Numbered from the stretch's first letter, positions 1-9,015 are shown. The stretch: DNA of 64,000 nucleotides from Wenjunlia tyrosinilytica (GCF_014646055.1 NZ_BMMS01000014.1:124001-188000); one strand, 5' to 3'. Notes: generated from the sequence alone by a model not told the origin. Numbers and translations: made by a program.

Positions 1-1
1 C

Positions 2-1840
2 ACGCAATCCCCACCGGAGCCCACGACGCTGGTCGAACTGTGCCTGCGACGCGCGGCGTCACAGCCCGACCGACGCATGTTCGCCTTCCTGGGGGACGGA
101 ATCGAGGAGTCGGACTCGCTCACCCTCGCCCAACTCGACGCCCGCGCACGGGCGATCGCCACCCGGCTGAGCGGCCATGCTCCGCCGGGCGCTCGTGCCG
201 TACTGAGCTACCCGCCGGGCCTGGAGTTCGTCTCGGCCTTCTTCGGCTGCCTGTACGCCGGCCTCGTCGCGGTACCGGCGCCGCCCGTGCTGCGGGCGGG
301 AACCGACGACCGTTCCACACGATTTCGGGCGATCGTCGGCAACTGCGAACCGGAGCTGGTGCTGTCGAACGCCTCGCGGCTGGACCGCGTCGGCTCCATG
401 CTGAAGGACCTCTCGACACCGCGCGCGGTGACCCCCGTGGCAACCGACGAGATCGACGGGCTCGGCCCATTGGCGGGGCACCGCTGGAGCCCGCCGCGCG
501 TGGACCCGGACACGGTGGCGTATCTGCAGTACACCTCCGGCACCACGGGGCTGCCGCGCGGCGTGGTGCTCACCCATGGCAATGTCCTGCACAACCTGGC
601 GCTCATCCTGGCGAATGGATCCGATGCCGTGGACGACCGGGACCGGCTGCGGTCGACGGTCTCCTGGCTGCCGGTCTTTCATGACATGGGCCTGATCAGC
701 GGCGTTCTCCAGCCGCTGTACGTCGGGTACGACACCGCACTGATGCCGTCGTCGGTCTTCGTCCAGCAGCCGGTCAACTGGCTGCGCGCCATCTCCGACC
801 GCCGAGCGGGGATCGGCTCCTCCCCGGGCTTCGGCTACGAGCTGTGCGTACGGCAGGTGCCCGAGCGGCAGTTGGGATCACTGGATCTGAGCGGCTGGGG
901 GATAGCGGTGGTGGGCGACGAGCCGGTGCGCGCGGACATGATCGACGGCTTCACCTCGAGATTCGCCCCGTGCGGCTTCCGCCGGGAGGCCTTCTTCCCC
1001 AGCTACGGCATGGCCGAGTCCACCGTCATGGTCAGCGGTGGGCAGGTGGAGTCCGAGCCCGTGATCCGCCGGTTCGACGCGGTGGCGCTGGCGAAGGGCA
1101 GGGTGCAACGGGTCGAGGACGAGACCGAATCACGCCGTCTGGTGGGCCTGGGGCGGTTGCATCCTTCCATGGCGGTGGCCGTGGTCGATCCGGCCACCGG
1201 TGAGCCGTGCGCACCGGACGAGGTCGGGGAGATACTGGCCTCCGGCCCCAGCATCGGCACCGGGTACTGGAACGAGCCGGAGGAGAGCGCGCGGGCCTTC
1301 CGCACCCGTGTCCGGGGCCACGGCGACCGGTGCTTCCTGCGTACGGGCAGCGTCGGCTTCATGGACGGCGGTCAGCTCTTCGCCCTGTGCCGGGTCAAGG
1401 ACCTCATCGTCGTCGACGGCACGCAGCACTATCCGTACGACATCGAGACGACCGCGGCGGCGAGCCACCCCTCCGTGCGTGATGGGTGCTGCTGTGCCTT
1501 CGTGGTGGAGGACGACCGCGGAACGCGCCTCGTGCTCCTGGCCGAGATCAACAGCCGTCACCGTGTCGTGGCCGGTGCCGCTCCGCAATCCGCGTCGGGC
1601 ACGCGGGTGACGGTCGGCTCGGACGAGATCGAGCAGGCGATCCGGGAGGCCGTCTTCGCCGAGCACGGCCTGCGCACCGACGACGTGCTCCTGCTCAAGG
1701 CCGGATCCCTGCCGTTCACCACCAGCGGCAAGCTTCAGCGCGCGCAGTGCCGCCACCGGTACCGGGCGCGTGCCTTCACCGCGGTCGTGTCCGAGGCACC
1801 GCGCACCGGCCTGCCGGAGCACCACTCGGGCCGGTCATGA
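2..1840 (+). CDS. Fatty acyl-AMP ligase-like enzyme, 5' end outside the window
   Basis: Adenylate-forming enzyme of the ANL superfamily, closest in layout to fatty acyl-AMP ligases, which activate acyl chains as acyl-adenylates for loading onto carrier proteins. The frame is open from base 2, and the residues before the first ATG (77) still align with the start of the downstream paralogue, so the true start lies upstream. The P-loop-like motif YTSGTTGLPRG is at about 529-561, WLPVFHDMGLI at about 667-699, and the terminal SGKLQR lysine near 1728. Two core positions are unusual: the TGD motif reads TGS (Ser at 1348-1350) and the GRxKD motif reads CRVKD (about 1388-1402). The enzyme may therefore be weak, altered in substrate or non-catalytic. 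It probably shares an operon with the paralogue 87 bp downstream. The family call is firm; the substrate cannot be read. Confidence 0.85.
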   Translation, partial: TQSPPEPTTLVELCLRRAASQPDRRMFAFLGDGIEESDSLTLAQLDARARAIATRLSGHAPPGARAVLSYPPGLEFVSAFFGCLYAGLVAVPAPPVLRAGTDDRSTRFRAIVGNCEPELVLSNASRLDRVGSMLKDLSTPRAVTPVATDEIDGLGPLAGHRWSPPRVDPDTVAYLQYTSGTTGLPRGVVLTHGNVLHNLALILANGSDAVDDRDRLRSTVSWLPVFHDMGLISGVLQPLYVGYDTALMPSSVFVQQPVNWLRAISDRRAGIGSSPGFGYELCVRQVPERQLGSLDLSGWGIAVVGDEPVRADMIDGFTSRFAPCGFRREAFFPSYGMAESTVMVSGGQVESEPVIRRFDAVALAKGRVQRVEDETESRRLVGLGRLHPSMAVAVVDPATGEPCAPDEVGEILASGPSIGTGYWNEPEESARAFRTRVRGHGDRCFLRTGSVGFMDGGQLFALCRVKDLIVVDGTQHYPYDIETTAAASHPSVRDGCCCAFVVEDDRGTRLVLLAEINSRHRVVAGAAPQSASGTRVTVGSDEIEQAIREAVFAEHGLRTDDVLLLKAGSLPFTTSGKLQRAQCRHRYRARAFTAVVSEAPRTGLPEHHSGRS

Positions 1841-1927
1841 CGTCGGCCGCGGTGGCCGAGTGAGCAACCCCCTGCCCCTCTCCCTCCCGCTTCTCCCTCC
1901 CGCCTCCCTCCCGTTTGGAGCGGCCTC

Positions 1928-3709
1928 ATGCGACGCAACCGTCATATCGGTGTCCACCTGCCCGAGAGTGTGCCCGGCAGGAAGGACGCACTGGGGACAC
2001 TGCTGGAACTGTGCCGGACCCGGGCGAGTGCCGAGCCCGACCGCAAGGGCTTCGGATTCCTCGGCGACGGTTACGAGGAATCCGACGCGCTCACCCTGGG
2101 CGAACTGGACCGCATCGCGCGGGCGATAGCGGTGACCCTGCGGCGGCAGGCTCATACCGCCCGCGCCCGCGCTCTCCTGAGCTACCCGCCCGGTCTGGAC
2201 TTCCATGTGGCGTTCTGGGGATGCCTCTACGCGGGCCTGATCCCCGTGCCGGTGGCTCCGCTCGACGGAACGCGGGGCAACGTCAAATGGACCCGGGTGG
2301 AGTCGATCGCGGGCAGTTCCGATGCCCGGCTGTTCCTGTCCACCCGCAGCGCCCTCGACGCCGCCGAGCCCGTACTCGCCGCCGCGGACGGTCTCGCCCG
2401 GCTGACGCGGGTGGCCACCGACGAGGTGTGCCTCGACCTCGCCGAGCAGTGGACCCCGCCGGTCGCCAACGGGGAGATGGTCGCCTATCTGCAGTACTCC
2501 TCCGGGTCGACCGGCCTTCCCAAGGGCGTCGCCGTCACCCACGCCAATGTGCTCCACAATCTGTCGCTGATCCACGACAGCACAAGCCGGCCCGCCGACG
2601 AGGCCGGGCTGCCGCGCCCGCCGTCGGTGTCCTGGCTGCCCCTGCACCACAACATGGGTCTCATCAGCAGTGTCCTCGACCCGCTGTTCTCCGGCAGGGA
2701 TGTCACCCTGCTGCCGACGATGACGTTCGTCCAGCGCCCCCTCACCTGGCTGAGAGCCATCTCCGCGCTCGGCCGCGCGGACAGCTGCGCACCGAACTTC
2801 GCCTTCGACCTCTGCGTCCGCCGGATCACCGATGTGCAGCGCCAGGATCTCGACCTCAGCAGGTGGGAGATGGCCCTGGTCGGCGGTGAGCCGGTACGGG
2901 CGGACACCCTCAGCCGCTTCAGCGAGGTCTTCGCACGCACGGGATTCAGGCGCCAGGCGCTGTGCCCGGGATACGGACTGGCCGAGTCGACGGTGATGGT
3001 CTCGGCCGGACCGGTCGGAGCGGGGCCCGTGGTGCTGAGGCTGGACGCGGAGTCGCTGGCGGCCGGCACGGCGCGGATCGCGGACGGACGGCGGGAGAGC
3101 AGGGAGCTGGTGGGCTGCGGGCGTATCCACCGCTTGAGCACCGTGGTGGCCGTCGACCCGTCCACAGGGAAGCCGCGCGGGGAGGACGAGGTCGGCGAGA
3201 TCCTGGTGTCGGGGCCGAGTGTCGCGACCGGATACTGGGACGCTCCGGGGGAGACCGCCGAGACATTCTCGGCCTCCCTTCCCGACCTGCCCGGTGAGCG
3301 GTTCCTGCGCACCGGTGACCTCGGCTTCCTCCACGACGGGCAGCTGTTCGTGACCGGCCGGGCCAAGGACGTCATCATCATCGCCGGGGCCAACCACTAC
3401 CCGCAGGACATCGAGGCCACCGTCGAGGCCTGCCACCCGGCCGTCCGTGAGATGGGCGCCTGCGCCGTGGCGGTCGACGACGGCGTGCGGGAAAGGCTCG
3501 TCGTGCTCGTGGAGACGACCGACCCGCCGACCGAGGAGGTCAAGCGTGAGATCAGACGTGCCGTCCACGCCAAGCACCGCATCCAGGTGCACGAGGTCGT
3601 CCTGCTCGAGCCCGGCACGCTGCCCCTCACCACGACCGGCAAGCTCCAGCGCCGCAACAGCCGGGACCGCTACCTCGGGGGCTCCTTCGAGACCGCGCGC
3701 CTCGAGTGA
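1928..3709 (+). CDS. Fatty acyl-AMP ligase-like enzyme (second paralogue)
   Basis: 593-residue adenylate-forming enzyme, full length for the fatty acyl-AMP ligase group. Visible motifs: YSSGSTGLPKG near residue 188, LAESTVMV near residue 355, intact TGDLGF near 460, GRAKDVIII near 477, HYPQDIE near 490 and the terminal TTGKLQR lysine near 571. The usual HD of the WLPxxHDMGLI motif is HN here. The start ATG follows GGAG in tttggagcggcctc. The gene is clearly homologous to the upstream one along its length, so the pair arose by duplication. No acyl carrier protein, thioesterase or polyketide synthase lies downstream; if this is part of a lipid or polyketide cluster, the rest is beyond the left edge. 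It could also act as a general acyl-adenylate ligase. Confidence 0.87.
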   Translation: MRRNRHIGVHLPESVPGRKDALGTLLELCRTRASAEPDRKGFGFLGDGYEESDALTLGELDRIARAIAVTLRRQAHTARARALLSYPPGLDFHVAFWGCLYAGLIPVPVAPLDGTRGNVKWTRVESIAGSSDARLFLSTRSALDAAEPVLAAADGLARLTRVATDEVCLDLAEQWTPPVANGEMVAYLQYSSGSTGLPKGVAVTHANVLHNLSLIHDSTSRPADEAGLPRPPSVSWLPLHHNMGLISSVLDPLFSGRDVTLLPTMTFVQRPLTWLRAISALGRADSCAPNFAFDLCVRRITDVQRQDLDLSRWEMALVGGEPVRADTLSRFSEVFARTGFRRQALCPGYGLAESTVMVSAGPVGAGPVVLRLDAESLAAGTARIADGRRESRELVGCGRIHRLSTVVAVDPSTGKPRGEDEVGEILVSGPSVATGYWDAPGETAETFSASLPDLPGERFLRTGDLGFLHDGQLFVTGRAKDVIIIAGANHYPQDIEATVEACHPAVREMGACAVAVDDGVRERLVVLVETTDPPTEEVKREIRRAVHAKHRIQVHEVVLLEPGTLPLTTTGKLQRRNSRDRYLGGSFETARLE

Positions 3710-3768
3710 GCCGCCGGGCTCCGGCGCGCGAGCCGGTTGCGACGCACTCGCGATCACCGCCCGCAGTC

Positions 3769-4116
3769 TCAGCCGACGCGCGTGAACAGCAGAGCGCAGA
3801 CACATGCCGCCAGTGCCGCGAGGACCGTCGCCACGGTGACGCACAGCAGCCGGGCACGCAGCTGAGCGTAGCGGGCCTCGTACTCACCCCGGAGCGAGCG
3901 GCAGCGATCGGCGACACCTCGCAGGACACGGCGGCTGAGCTCGACGCGTTCGCGCGAGTAGAGGGCGACGACCTCCTCGTGCTGGCTCGTGGTCAGCCAG
4001 GGCAGCCGGCGGGCGAACGCCTCCGCCTCCGCGCGGGCGTTGGCGATCTCCGTCTGGCACAGCAGGTAGCCCTCCAACTGGGCGATGCCCGCGGCGATCT
4101 CCTGTCGGCTGTCCAT
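3769..4116 (-). CDS. Small hypothetical protein with one C-terminal membrane helix
   Basis: 115 residues. The N-terminal 80 or so residues are charged and helical, with many Arg and Glu. They end in a hydrophobic stretch of about 25 residues (LCVTVATVLAALAACVCALL) and a short FTRVG tail, which predicts a tail-anchored membrane protein. It begins 14 bp after the stop of the cytochrome oxidase subunit I gene and is very probably co-transcribed with it. That position suggests an accessory or assembly partner, but no known oxidase subunit family is recognised. The ATG at 4114-4116 is the first sensible start; the longer open frame upstream is only the shadow of ctaD. Confidence 0.7.
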   Translation of the reverse strand: MDSRQEIAAGIAQLEGYLLCQTEIANARAEAEAFARRLPWLTTSQHEEVVALYSRERVELSRRVLRGVADRCRSLRGEYEARYAQLRARLLCVTVATVLAALAACVCALLFTRVG

Positions 4117-4130
4117 CGACCGCTGCCGCC

Positions 4131-5876
4131 TCAGCCCTTGCCCGGGCCTTCGGACATCGGCGCGGCCGAGCTCGGCTCGGGCTCCACCACGTCCCTTTGG
4201 GCGGCGCTCTCGGCCTGGTACTTCAAAGCGATATCGGGGTGGTGCAGGTCGAACGCGGGGGATTCGGAGGTGATCTTGGGCAGGGTGAGGAAGTTGTGCC
4301 GGGGTGGTGGGCAGGAGGTGGCCCACTCGAGCGAGCGGCCGTAGCCCCAGGGGTCGTCGACCTCGATCCTCGGTGCGTGCCGGGCGGTCTTCCAGACGTT
4401 GTACAGGAACGGCAGGGTGGAGATGCCCAGCAGGAAGGCGCCGATGGACGAGACGGTGTTCAGTGTGGTGAAGCCGTCGGCGGCGAGGTAGTCGGCGTAG
4501 CGGCGGGGCATTCCTTCGGCGCCCAGCCAGTGCTGGACGAGGAAGGTCGTGTGGAAGCCGACGAACAGGGTCCAGAAGTGGATCCTGCCCAGTCGCTCGT
4601 CCAGTCTGGTCCCGGTGAACTTGGGCCACCAGAAGTGGAAGCCGCCGAACATCGCGAAGACCACCGTTCCGAAGACCACGTAGTGGAAGTGGGCCACGAC
4701 GAAATAGGAGTCGGTGACATGGAAGTCCAGCGGCGGTGAGGCCAGCAGTACGCCGGTGAGGCCGCCGAAGAGGAAGGTGACGAGAAAGCCGATGGCCCAC
4801 AGCATCGGGGTCTCGAAGGACAAGGAGCCTTTCCACATCGTGCCGATCCAGTTGAAGAACTTCACCCCGGTGGGCACGGCGATGAGGAAGGACATGAAGG
4901 AGAAGAACGGCAGCAGTACCGCCCCGGTGCCGAACATATGGTGCGCCCACACGGTGATCGACAGTCCGGTGATGGAGATGGTGGCGCCGATGAGTCCGAC
5001 GTATCCGAAGATCGGCTTGCGGCTGAAGACCGGGATGATCTCGGTGATCACGCCGAAGAACGGCAGGGCGATGATGTAGACCTCGGGATGGCCGAAGAAC
5101 CAGAACAGGTGCTGCCACAGCAGTGGACCGCCGTTTGACGGATCGTAGACGAGTGCGCCGAACTTGCGGTCCGCTTCGAGGGCCAACAGCGCCGCGGCCA
5201 GAACCGGGAAGGCCAGCAGCACCAGCACACTGGTGAGCAGGATGTTCCAGGTGAAGATCGGCATCCGGAACATCGTCATGCCGGGGGCGCGCATGCAGAT
5301 GATCGTGGTGGCGAAGTTGACCGCGCCGAGGATGGTGCCGAAGCCGGAGAACGCCAGTCCCATGATCCACATGTCCGAGCCCACGCTGGGCGAGCGGACC
5401 GCGTCCGACAGCGGTGTGTAGGCGAACCAGCCGAAGTCCGCGGCGCCTTGCGGGGTGATGAACGCTCCGACCGCGATGAGCGACCCGAAGAGGTAGAGCC
5501 AGTAGGCGAACATGTTCAGCCGAGGGAACGCCACATCGGGTGCCCCGATCTGCAGCGGCATGATCGCGTTGGCGAATCCGGCGAACAGGGGAGTGGCGAA
5601 CATCAGCATCATGATGGTGCCGTGCATGGTGAACGCCTGGTTGTACTGCTCGTTCGAGAGGATCTGGACACCTGGACGCGCCAGTTCGGCACGCATGAAC
5701 AGGGCCAGTACCCCGCCGAAGAGAAAGAAGACGAACGAGGTGACCATGTACAGCGAGCCGATCTTCTTGTGATCGGTCGTGGTGAGCCAGGCGACCATGA
5801 TCTGTCCCCGCCGCTGCCACTTCGGCGGCTGTTCCGCCTCGGCCTCGGCCGTGGTCTGCGCCGTCTGCCCGGACAT
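4131..5876 (-). CDS. ctaD: Cytochrome c oxidase subunit I
   Basis: 581-residue haem-copper oxidase subunit I, the catalytic subunit of the aa3-type terminal oxidase, with twelve membrane segments expected. Family landmarks include [17 protein letters not shown], the haem-copper [13 protein letters not shown] block near the middle, the [16 protein letters not shown] block, and a late [17 protein letters not shown] helix carrying haem-ligand histidines. The start at 5876 (MSGQTAQTT) is chosen because AGAGGTGAG lies just upstream; the open frame extends further 5' without family similarity. Subunits II and III and the qcr genes normally found beside the main actinobacterial ctaD are absent here. 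This is probably a second, orphan copy that shares subunits encoded elsewhere. Confidence 0.95.
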   Translation of the reverse strand: MSGQTAQTTAEAEAEQPPKWQRRGQIMVAWLTTTDHKKIGSLYMVTSFVFFLFGGVLALFMRAELARPGVQILSNEQYNQAFTMHGTIMMLMFATPLFAGFANAIMPLQIGAPDVAFPRLNMFAYWLYLFGSLIAVGAFITPQGAADFGWFAYTPLSDAVRSPSVGSDMWIMGLAFSGFGTILGAVNFATTIICMRAPGMTMFRMPIFTWNILLTSVLVLLAFPVLAAALLALEADRKFGALVYDPSNGGPLLWQHLFWFFGHPEVYIIALPFFGVITEIIPVFSRKPIFGYVGLIGATISITGLSITVWAHHMFGTGAVLLPFFSFMSFLIAVPTGVKFFNWIGTMWKGSLSFETPMLWAIGFLVTFLFGGLTGVLLASPPLDFHVTDSYFVVAHFHYVVFGTVVFAMFGGFHFWWPKFTGTRLDERLGRIHFWTLFVGFHTTFLVQHWLGAEGMPRRYADYLAADGFTTLNTVSSIGAFLLGISTLPFLYNVWKTARHAPRIEVDDPWGYGRSLEWATSCPPPRHNFLTLPKITSESPAFDLHHPDIALKYQAESAAQRDVVEPEPSSAAPMSEGPGKG

Positions 5877-6340
5877 GCCACTCACCTCTCTGGTCCATCC
5901 ACGTCCGCGGACGGCCGCGCGTCCCGCGGTCGCGGGGAACGCGCACACAACGCTTCTCGGTCGGCGACCTCGTTGGTCGCCCCGACTTTCCTGCGACGTT
6001 GATAGCGCGTGGTGAGACGCGTGATCGGCTTTGACTCTTTGGTGGGCGTGTGGCGTTCCCGTGGTTGCCCACGGCGCGATTTCACCCGTTTCCGTCCCGG
6101 GCGGTGGGGCAGGCGTCAGTCCGCGCCCGGGGGGCGGGCGTGGTCACCTGTCTGGACGAGGGGCTCCGGGCGGACCACGATCCGAAGGGGCTCGCCGACA
6201 CCGTGGGCGACAGACTCGGCTTCGACTCCCGCCGGGCCAAGGGCGATCCGCGGCGCCTCAAGTCCTTGCCTCGAGGCCCGGGGGCTGCGCCTGTGTTCGG
6301 AGCGGCGGTTGCGGGGACGGTGTCTGCGTCGGGCGGTGAT
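5877..6340. other. Gene-free stretch upstream of ctaD
   Basis: No gene is supported here. It should hold the ctaD promoter, on the minus side, and the end of the DUF4235 operon. Open frames on the plus strand cross the region but run straight into the antisense of the DUF3618 operon and lack a good ribosome site. A short translated segment near 6140-6290 has gene-like composition ([20 protein letters not shown]) and could be a decayed relic, but no family was recognised. Confidence 0.4.
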
Positions 6341-6607
6341 TCAGCCCGGCCAGGTTCCGGTCAGACGACGCACAGCGGTGGCTCCGCCGCGGTCCGCCGC
6401 CGCCTTGACCACGGCGAAGATCGCGCCCTGAAGGGCCGCCGCGAGCAGAATCTCGCGCCACGCCCGGTTCTCGTCCATCGAGTCGGGGGTGTCCTGCTCA
6501 TGGGCGACGGCCTTCCACACCCGCTTGAACAGCGCCCCGGCCACCAAGCCGCTGAAGGCCCCGAGCGCCAGCCCCACCGGTTTGTAGACCAGCTTCGCCG
6601 TCTTCAT
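6341..6607 (-). CDS. DUF4235 membrane protein
   Basis: 88-residue protein of the actinobacterial DUF4235 family. It has a hydrophobic N-terminal segment (KPVGLALGAFSGLVAGALF), a charged middle containing WKAVAHEQDTP, and a second amphipathic helix (WREILLAAALQGAIFAVVKA) followed by a short GG-rich tail. It overlaps the upstream DUF3618 gene by 4 bp (ATGA), so it is the last gene of a three-gene, translationally coupled operon. The role is unknown; the family regularly sits with DUF3618 and DUF1469 genes and is assumed to act at the envelope. Confidence 0.85.
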   Translation of the reverse strand: MKTAKLVYKPVGLALGAFSGLVAGALFKRVWKAVAHEQDTPDSMDENRAWREILLAAALQGAIFAVVKAAADRGGATAVRRLTGTWPG

Positions 6608-7011
6608 CTGCCCCTCCAACTCCCCCGGGCGCGGTACAGCCTCCCCCGGGTGCGGAACAGCACCAGCGCGGCAGTCGCGACGGCGGCCCCGCCCACGATC
6701 AGGACCGTCCGGTTGCGGTGGGCGACCTGCGCGACCTGGCCTGTTCTCTCCTGCACCGGCTCGGGGGTCCTGTCCTGCGCCAGATGCAGAACATGGGCGG
6801 TCTGTCCCTGGACCCGGTCCTTCGCATGGGCCGCCCTGTGCTGCATCTGTTCCCTCATTTCGGTCGCCTTGACCTGGGCGCGTGCCTTGATGTCCGTCTT
6901 GGCGGCCAGTGCCTCGACCGTCCGTCCGAGTTCGGTGCGGGTGACGTTCACCTGCTCGCGCAGTTCCTCGACGGTGGGCTTCGCCTCGTGCGGTTGGGAT
7001 GCGCCGGTCAT
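6604..7011 (-). CDS. DUF3618 protein, single-pass membrane protein
   Basis: 135 residues. The N-terminal half carries the DUF3618 signature VEELREQVNVTRTELGRTVEALAAKTDIKAR, where a regular heptad-like pattern predicts a coiled coil. A Gln/Arg-rich linker follows, then one membrane helix (TVLIVGGAAVATAALVLF) and a basic tail. It overlaps its neighbours by ATGA on both sides (6604-6607 and 7008-7011), so translation of the three operon genes is coupled. The function is undescribed; the architecture suggests a structural or scaffolding envelope protein working with the DUF1469 partner. Confidence 0.85.
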   Translation of the reverse strand: MTGASQPHEAKPTVEELREQVNVTRTELGRTVEALAAKTDIKARAQVKATEMREQMQHRAAHAKDRVQGQTAHVLHLAQDRTPEPVQERTGQVAQVAHRNRTVLIVGGAAVATAALVLFRTRGRLYRARGSWRGR

Positions 7012-7430
7012 CGATGGACCCTTTCCTTGAGCTCGGCGACGTCGGCCTTGACTCCCGCGATCGCCTGCCGCGGTGCCGGTGGCGTGGCCTGCTTGACCTT
7101 CTTCTTCCCCACGGCCGCGGCGATGGCGGCCAGGACCAGGAGGATGCCCATGACGATGAGGGCGGACGCCCACACCGGCAGGACCAGGGCCAACGCGGCG
7201 ATGGCCGCCGCCGCGGCGGCCTGCAGCGCGACAAAGGCGAATACGGCGGCCCCGCCGAACAGACCGCCGCCGATACCGAACCGTTTGCCCTTCTCCGCCA
7301 TCTCCGCCTGCGCCAGCCGCAGCTCCTGGCGCACCAGCTCCGACATCTGCTCCGAGGCACGCTTGACCAGCTCGCCCACCGGCTGCTGATCCGCCTTGCG
7401 GAGGTGTCCGTTGCCGACGGATCGGTCCAT
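7008..7430 (-). CDS. Phage-holin-superfamily protein (DUF1469 / Actinobacterial holin-like)
   Basis: 140 residues. A charged N-terminus with the typical helix VGELVKRASEQMSELVRQELRLAQAEM leads into two long alanine-rich membrane segments (roughly residues 55-80 and 84-108) and a basic, Pro-containing tail ending in a predicted amphipathic helix. This is the DUF1469 / putative actinobacterial holin-X layout. The name does not imply lysis; these proteins are commonly stress- or envelope-associated. It is the first gene of the operon with DUF3618 and DUF4235. No convincing promoter consensus was seen in the 72 bp before the YihY gene, so read-through from there is possible. Confidence 0.85.
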   Translation of the reverse strand: MDRSVGNGHLRKADQQPVGELVKRASEQMSELVRQELRLAQAEMAEKGKRFGIGGGLFGGAAVFAFVALQAAAAAAIAALALVLPVWASALIVMGILLVLAAIAAAVGKKKVKQATPPAPRQAIAGVKADVAELKERVHR

Positions 7431-7502
7431 CGCTGCTCACCCGCCCTTCCCTGACGCCCGGCACGGTGCCGGAGCGTGTTCCATTCGACGAAGTCGGCCG
7501 AC

Positions 7503-8582
7503 TCAGGCCGCGCCGTCCTGCCGACGCTCTTCCTCGGTCCATTTGTGTGTGTCGCGCGGCTCGACGTAGGGCTCTGCCTTTTCCGGGTGGCCGCCGGTGA
7601 TCGCCCGTTCGCGGCTCAGCTCCGCGTCGAACTCCAAGCCGAGCAGAATCGCGAGATTGCTGATCCACAGCCACACCAGGAAAATGATCACTCCGGCGAG
7701 GGTGCCGTACGTCTTGTTGTAGGAGCCGAAGTTCGCCACGTAGAGCGCGAAGCCCGCCGAGGCGACGCTCCAGATCAGCAGGGCCAGGAGACTGCCGGGC
7801 GTGATCCATTTGAAGCCGCGCGCCTTGGCGTTCGGCGACGCCCAGTAGAGGATCGCGATCATGACGGTGACCAGCAGGATCAGCACCGGCCACTTCGCGA
7901 TCGACCACACCGTCAAGGCGGTGTTCCCGATTCCCAGCGCTGTGCCGACCTGCCTGGCGAGGCTGCCGGTGAACACCACTGTCAGCGAGCTGGCGATCGC
8001 CAGGACCATCAGCACCACGGTGATGGCGAGCCGTATCGGGGTCACCTTCCACGCCGGGCGCCCCTCGGGGATGTCGTAGACGGCGTTGGACGCGCGGATG
8101 AACGCTGCCACGTAGCCCGACGCCGACCACAGGGCGCCGAGGATCCCGATCACGGCCAGCACGGAGCCGGTGCTCGAACTCGCCTGCAATTGCTCGACCG
8201 CGTTGGTGAGGACCTGGCGTGCGGCGCCGGGGGCGAGATGCTTGATGTTGTCGAGCACGGCGTTCGTGGCCGATTCCCCCAGGATTCCCAGCACGGAGAC
8301 GAGTACGAGCAGCGCTGGGAACAGCGACAGGATTCCGTAGTAGGTCAGAGCGGCCGCGCGGTCGGTGAGTTCGTCGTCCTTGAATTCCGAGAGGGTGCGG
8401 CGCAGCACCGCCCGCCATGACCGCTTGGGCAGCTGCGTAGGGGAGTCCGGGGCATCCCGCTCCACCTGCGGATCAGGACCCGCGCCACTGTCGTGCCCAG
8501 TGGTCGCCTCCCGCCCTGGATCGCGCTCGTTGGCGTCCTGATGCTGCTCGCCCCCGTGCTTGTGCTGCCACTTGCTTTCCAT
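7503..8582 (-). CDS. YihY/BrkB family inner-membrane protein
   Basis: 359 residues. A hydrophilic N-terminus of about 45 residues precedes the YihY core, which starts at WRAVLRRTLSEFKDDELTDRAAALTYYGILSLFPALLVLVS and has six predicted membrane helices, with family blocks such as YDIPEGRPAWK and GVIIFLVWLWISNLAILLGLEFDAEL. The C-terminus is hydrophilic (ERAITGGHPEKAEPYVEPRD). The ATG at 8580-8582 is the first in-frame ATG. The family is often called ribonuclease BN by mistake; its transport or envelope role is not settled. It lies just upstream of, and in the same direction as, the DUF1469 operon, which strengthens an envelope theme. Confidence 0.92.
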   Translation of the reverse strand: MESKWQHKHGGEQHQDANERDPGREATTGHDSGAGPDPQVERDAPDSPTQLPKRSWRAVLRRTLSEFKDDELTDRAAALTYYGILSLFPALLVLVSVLGILGESATNAVLDNIKHLAPGAARQVLTNAVEQLQASSSTGSVLAVIGILGALWSASGYVAAFIRASNAVYDIPEGRPAWKVTPIRLAITVVLMVLAIASSLTVVFTGSLARQVGTALGIGNTALTVWSIAKWPVLILLVTVMIAILYWASPNAKARGFKWITPGSLLALLIWSVASAGFALYVANFGSYNKTYGTLAGVIIFLVWLWISNLAILLGLEFDAELSRERAITGGHPEKAEPYVEPRDTHKWTEEERRQDGAA

Positions 8583-8653
8583 GGCTCCTCGGGTTACCAG
8601 GAGAGTCCGGATGAATCATCTGAAAACATGCTTTGATGGTGGGTGTATTGGCG

Positions 8654-8678
8654 GTTTTCCGGCCCGAGCGCCGGGTAC
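8654..8678 (+). promoter_or_regulatory. Sigma-B-type promoter
   Basis: GTTT at 8654-8657, a 15-base spacer, and GGGTAC at 8673-8678. This matches the Streptomyces sigma-B stress consensus (GNNT-N14/16-GGGTAC/T) at every defined position and points at the gene starting at 8727. Confidence 0.7.
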
Positions 8679-8726
8679 TCACTGGCTTCATCGGAGCAGG
8701 GCGAACGAGTGTGCCGAGGAGGGATC

Positions 8727-8969
8727 ATGGCTACGGGCGAAACCGGCTTCAGCGACATCGTGTACGACCTCATCTCCGTGCAGTACCACGCGCTCAAGGG
8801 CGGGCACGACTACGGCCAGTACGTGCGCGACGCCGAGAAGGCGGGCAAGAAGGACCTGGCGCAGTTCTTCCGGGAGTCCATGGACGAGGACTCCCGGCGA
8901 GCGGCTCGCTGCCACCAGTTCCTGACGCAGTTGTCGGGAACGAAGGAGGCAGGCCCGGCCGCCGGGTAG
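8727..8969 (+). CDS. Small ferritin-like/hypothetical stress protein
   Basis: 80 residues, acidic and helical, with several His, Glu and Asp residues in a spacing reminiscent of ferritin-like helices (VYDLISVQYHALKGGHDYG, then FFRESMDEDSRRAARCHQFL). Homologous small proteins occur widely in Streptomyces. The start at 8727 is fixed by the strong GAGGAGGGATC just before it. It is transcribed alone from a sigma-B-type promoter about 50 bp upstream and is followed by a hairpin terminator, so it looks like a monocistronic stress gene. Metal binding is an inference from composition only. Confidence 0.78.
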   Translation: MATGETGFSDIVYDLISVQYHALKGGHDYGQYVRDAEKAGKKDLAQFFRESMDEDSRRAARCHQFLTQLSGTKEAGPAAG

Positions 8970-8985
8970 TCGGGAAGGGCACGCC

Positions 8986-9015
8986 GGCCAGGCCCTGGTT
9001 TCAAGGGCCCTGGCC
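8986..9015 (+). terminator. Hairpin terminator after the small stress gene
   Basis: The arm GGCCAGGCCCT (8986-8996) pairs with AGGGCCCTGGCC (9004-9015) with one bulged base and a 7-nt loop. It lies 17 bp after the stop at 8969. There is no T-tract, as is usual in Streptomyces. Confidence 0.6.

Noticed and set aside
1835-3844. Long minus-strand frame antisense to the second acyl-AMP ligase
   Set aside because: High-GC shadow of the real gene; the plus frame has all family motifs.
6050-7030. Plus-strand frame across the ctaD promoter and the DUF3618 operon
   Set aside because: It lies opposite recognised genes, has no ribosome site and no family similarity.
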